The notes under the pieces were generated by a model. The model was given only the letters and a program-made list of their open reading frames with translations, did no database searches and was not told the DNA's origin. From Dehalococcoidia bacterium (GTDB lineage Bacteria > Chloroflexota > Dehalococcoidia > Lucifugimonadales > UBA3495), in contig JAJDTP010000019.1 in assembly GCA_022827095.1 (NCBI GenBank), positions 124,001 through 188,000 on the forward strand: a stretch of 64,000 nucleotides of DNA, written 5' to 3'. This document shows, piece after piece, positions 63,633 to 64,000 of this stretch; the stretch's first letter is position 1, and the number at the start of each line of letters is the position of its first letter. Made by a program: the position numbers and the translations under genes.

Positions 63633-64000
63633 CTATGCCACCCGCACCGGGTGCCGCAGCGGCTGGTTGAAGAGGTACCCCTTCTCGTTGAAGTGCACGT
63701 GGTCGGGTTGCGTATTGCCGGCCGCGTCGGTGGCCCGCGTCATTATGACGTGTTCGCCGGGCGCGGCGTCCCACTGGAACTCGAACCGCGCCCAGGAGTG
63801 GTCGGGCTGAGAACCCGACAGTGTCGCGTCGTTCCACGTCCGGCCGGCGTCTGTGCTCCACTCCACGCGCGAGATGGAGCCTCGCGGCGAATGAGCGTAG
63901 CCGTGAATCCGGTGTGGACCGGGCGGCAATTCCGCCGGCCACGACAGGGCCAGGGCGCTCTTGATGATCTGCTCGGTTACGGGCTGGCCGAGCGATTCTC
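63633..64000 (-). CDS. Sulfite oxidase-type molybdopterin enzyme, C-terminal dimerisation domain (5' end beyond window)
   Basis: The minus-strand frame is open from the right edge to a stop at 63633, giving 122 residues. It reads GQPVTEQIIKSALALSWPAE, then PPGPHRIHGYAHSPRGSISR, VEWSTDAGRTWNDATLSG, WARFEFQWDAAPGEHVI and TRATDAAGNTQP. This is the beta-sandwich (Mo-co oxidoreductase dimerisation) domain of sulfite oxidases and related sulfoxide reductases; the Mo-binding part must lie outside the window. It is convergent with the amine oxidase gene. Confidence 0.85.
   Translation of the reverse strand, partial: ESLGQPVTEQIIKSALALSWPAELPPGPHRIHGYAHSPRGSISRVEWSTDAGRTWNDATLSGSQPDHSWARFEFQWDAAPGEHVIMTRATDAAGNTQPDHVHFNEKGYLFNQPLRHPVRVA

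Overview
The window looks like a GC-rich, gene-dense chromosome segment from an uncultured Chloroflexota, most plausibly a SAR202-type lineage. This is an inference from content: repeated GMC oxidoreductases, short-chain dehydrogenases (SDRs), a luciferase-like monooxygenase, hydantoinase/oxoprolinase subunits, Uma2-family nucleases, many secreted beta-propeller proteins and no visible ribosomal or phage cluster. I saw no rRNA, tRNA, CRISPR array or transposase.

Layout. 1-1700: DNA maintenance on the minus strand (beta clamp dnaN followed by an SRAP/YedK protein cut by the window edge). 1800-10650: AlaX editing factor, hydantoinase A and B subunits separated by a PIG-L deacetylase and a lower-GC TIR-like gene, a family-5 uracil-DNA glycosylase and a thiolase. 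10670-18540: Uma2 nuclease, small helical proteins, GMC oxidoreductase, acetyltransferase, SDR, NHL propeller. 18551-20188: a two-gene unit whose second gene is a UGSC-motif selenoprotein, read through an in-frame TGA at 19943-19945. 20200-25630 (minus): a toxin-antitoxin-like pair with a broken PIN toxin, Trm112-like protein, CopD-like membrane protein, TlpA lipoprotein, RCC1-repeat lipoprotein and an MFS transporter. 26182-29929: a duplicated SDR/Uma2 block around a TIMP-like secreted protein. 30069-44015: two ion-channel genes, secreted propeller protein, ispH, amidohydrolase, XRE-membrane protein, gamma-glutamyltransferase, a large sensor-regulator with a degenerate kinase core, and an orotate phosphoribosyltransferase-like gene. 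44246-64000: amidohydrolase plus GMC oxidoreductase, PQQ propeller, dipeptide-type ABC importer (two permeases plus binding lipoprotein), a 1277-residue permease/propeller fusion, MFS transporter, luciferase-like monooxygenase, NHL propeller, copper amine oxidase and the end of a sulfite-oxidase-type protein.

Functionally the region combines uptake (oligopeptide-type ABC importer, MFS) with oxidation and hydrolysis of small organic molecules (amine oxidase, GMC, SDR, LLM, hydantoinase, amidohydrolases, gamma-glutamyltransferase). It also holds a layer of accessory genes: a TIR-like candidate effector, a toxin-antitoxin remnant, Uma2 paralogues and four related small helical proteins. At least two families of 90-165 bp palindromic repeats lie between genes, with further palindromic elements.

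Most striking are the selenoprotein and its partner, the permease/TolB/FG-GAP fusion, the pseudokinase fused to a receiver and DNA-binding domain, and two channel genes with non-canonical selectivity filters.
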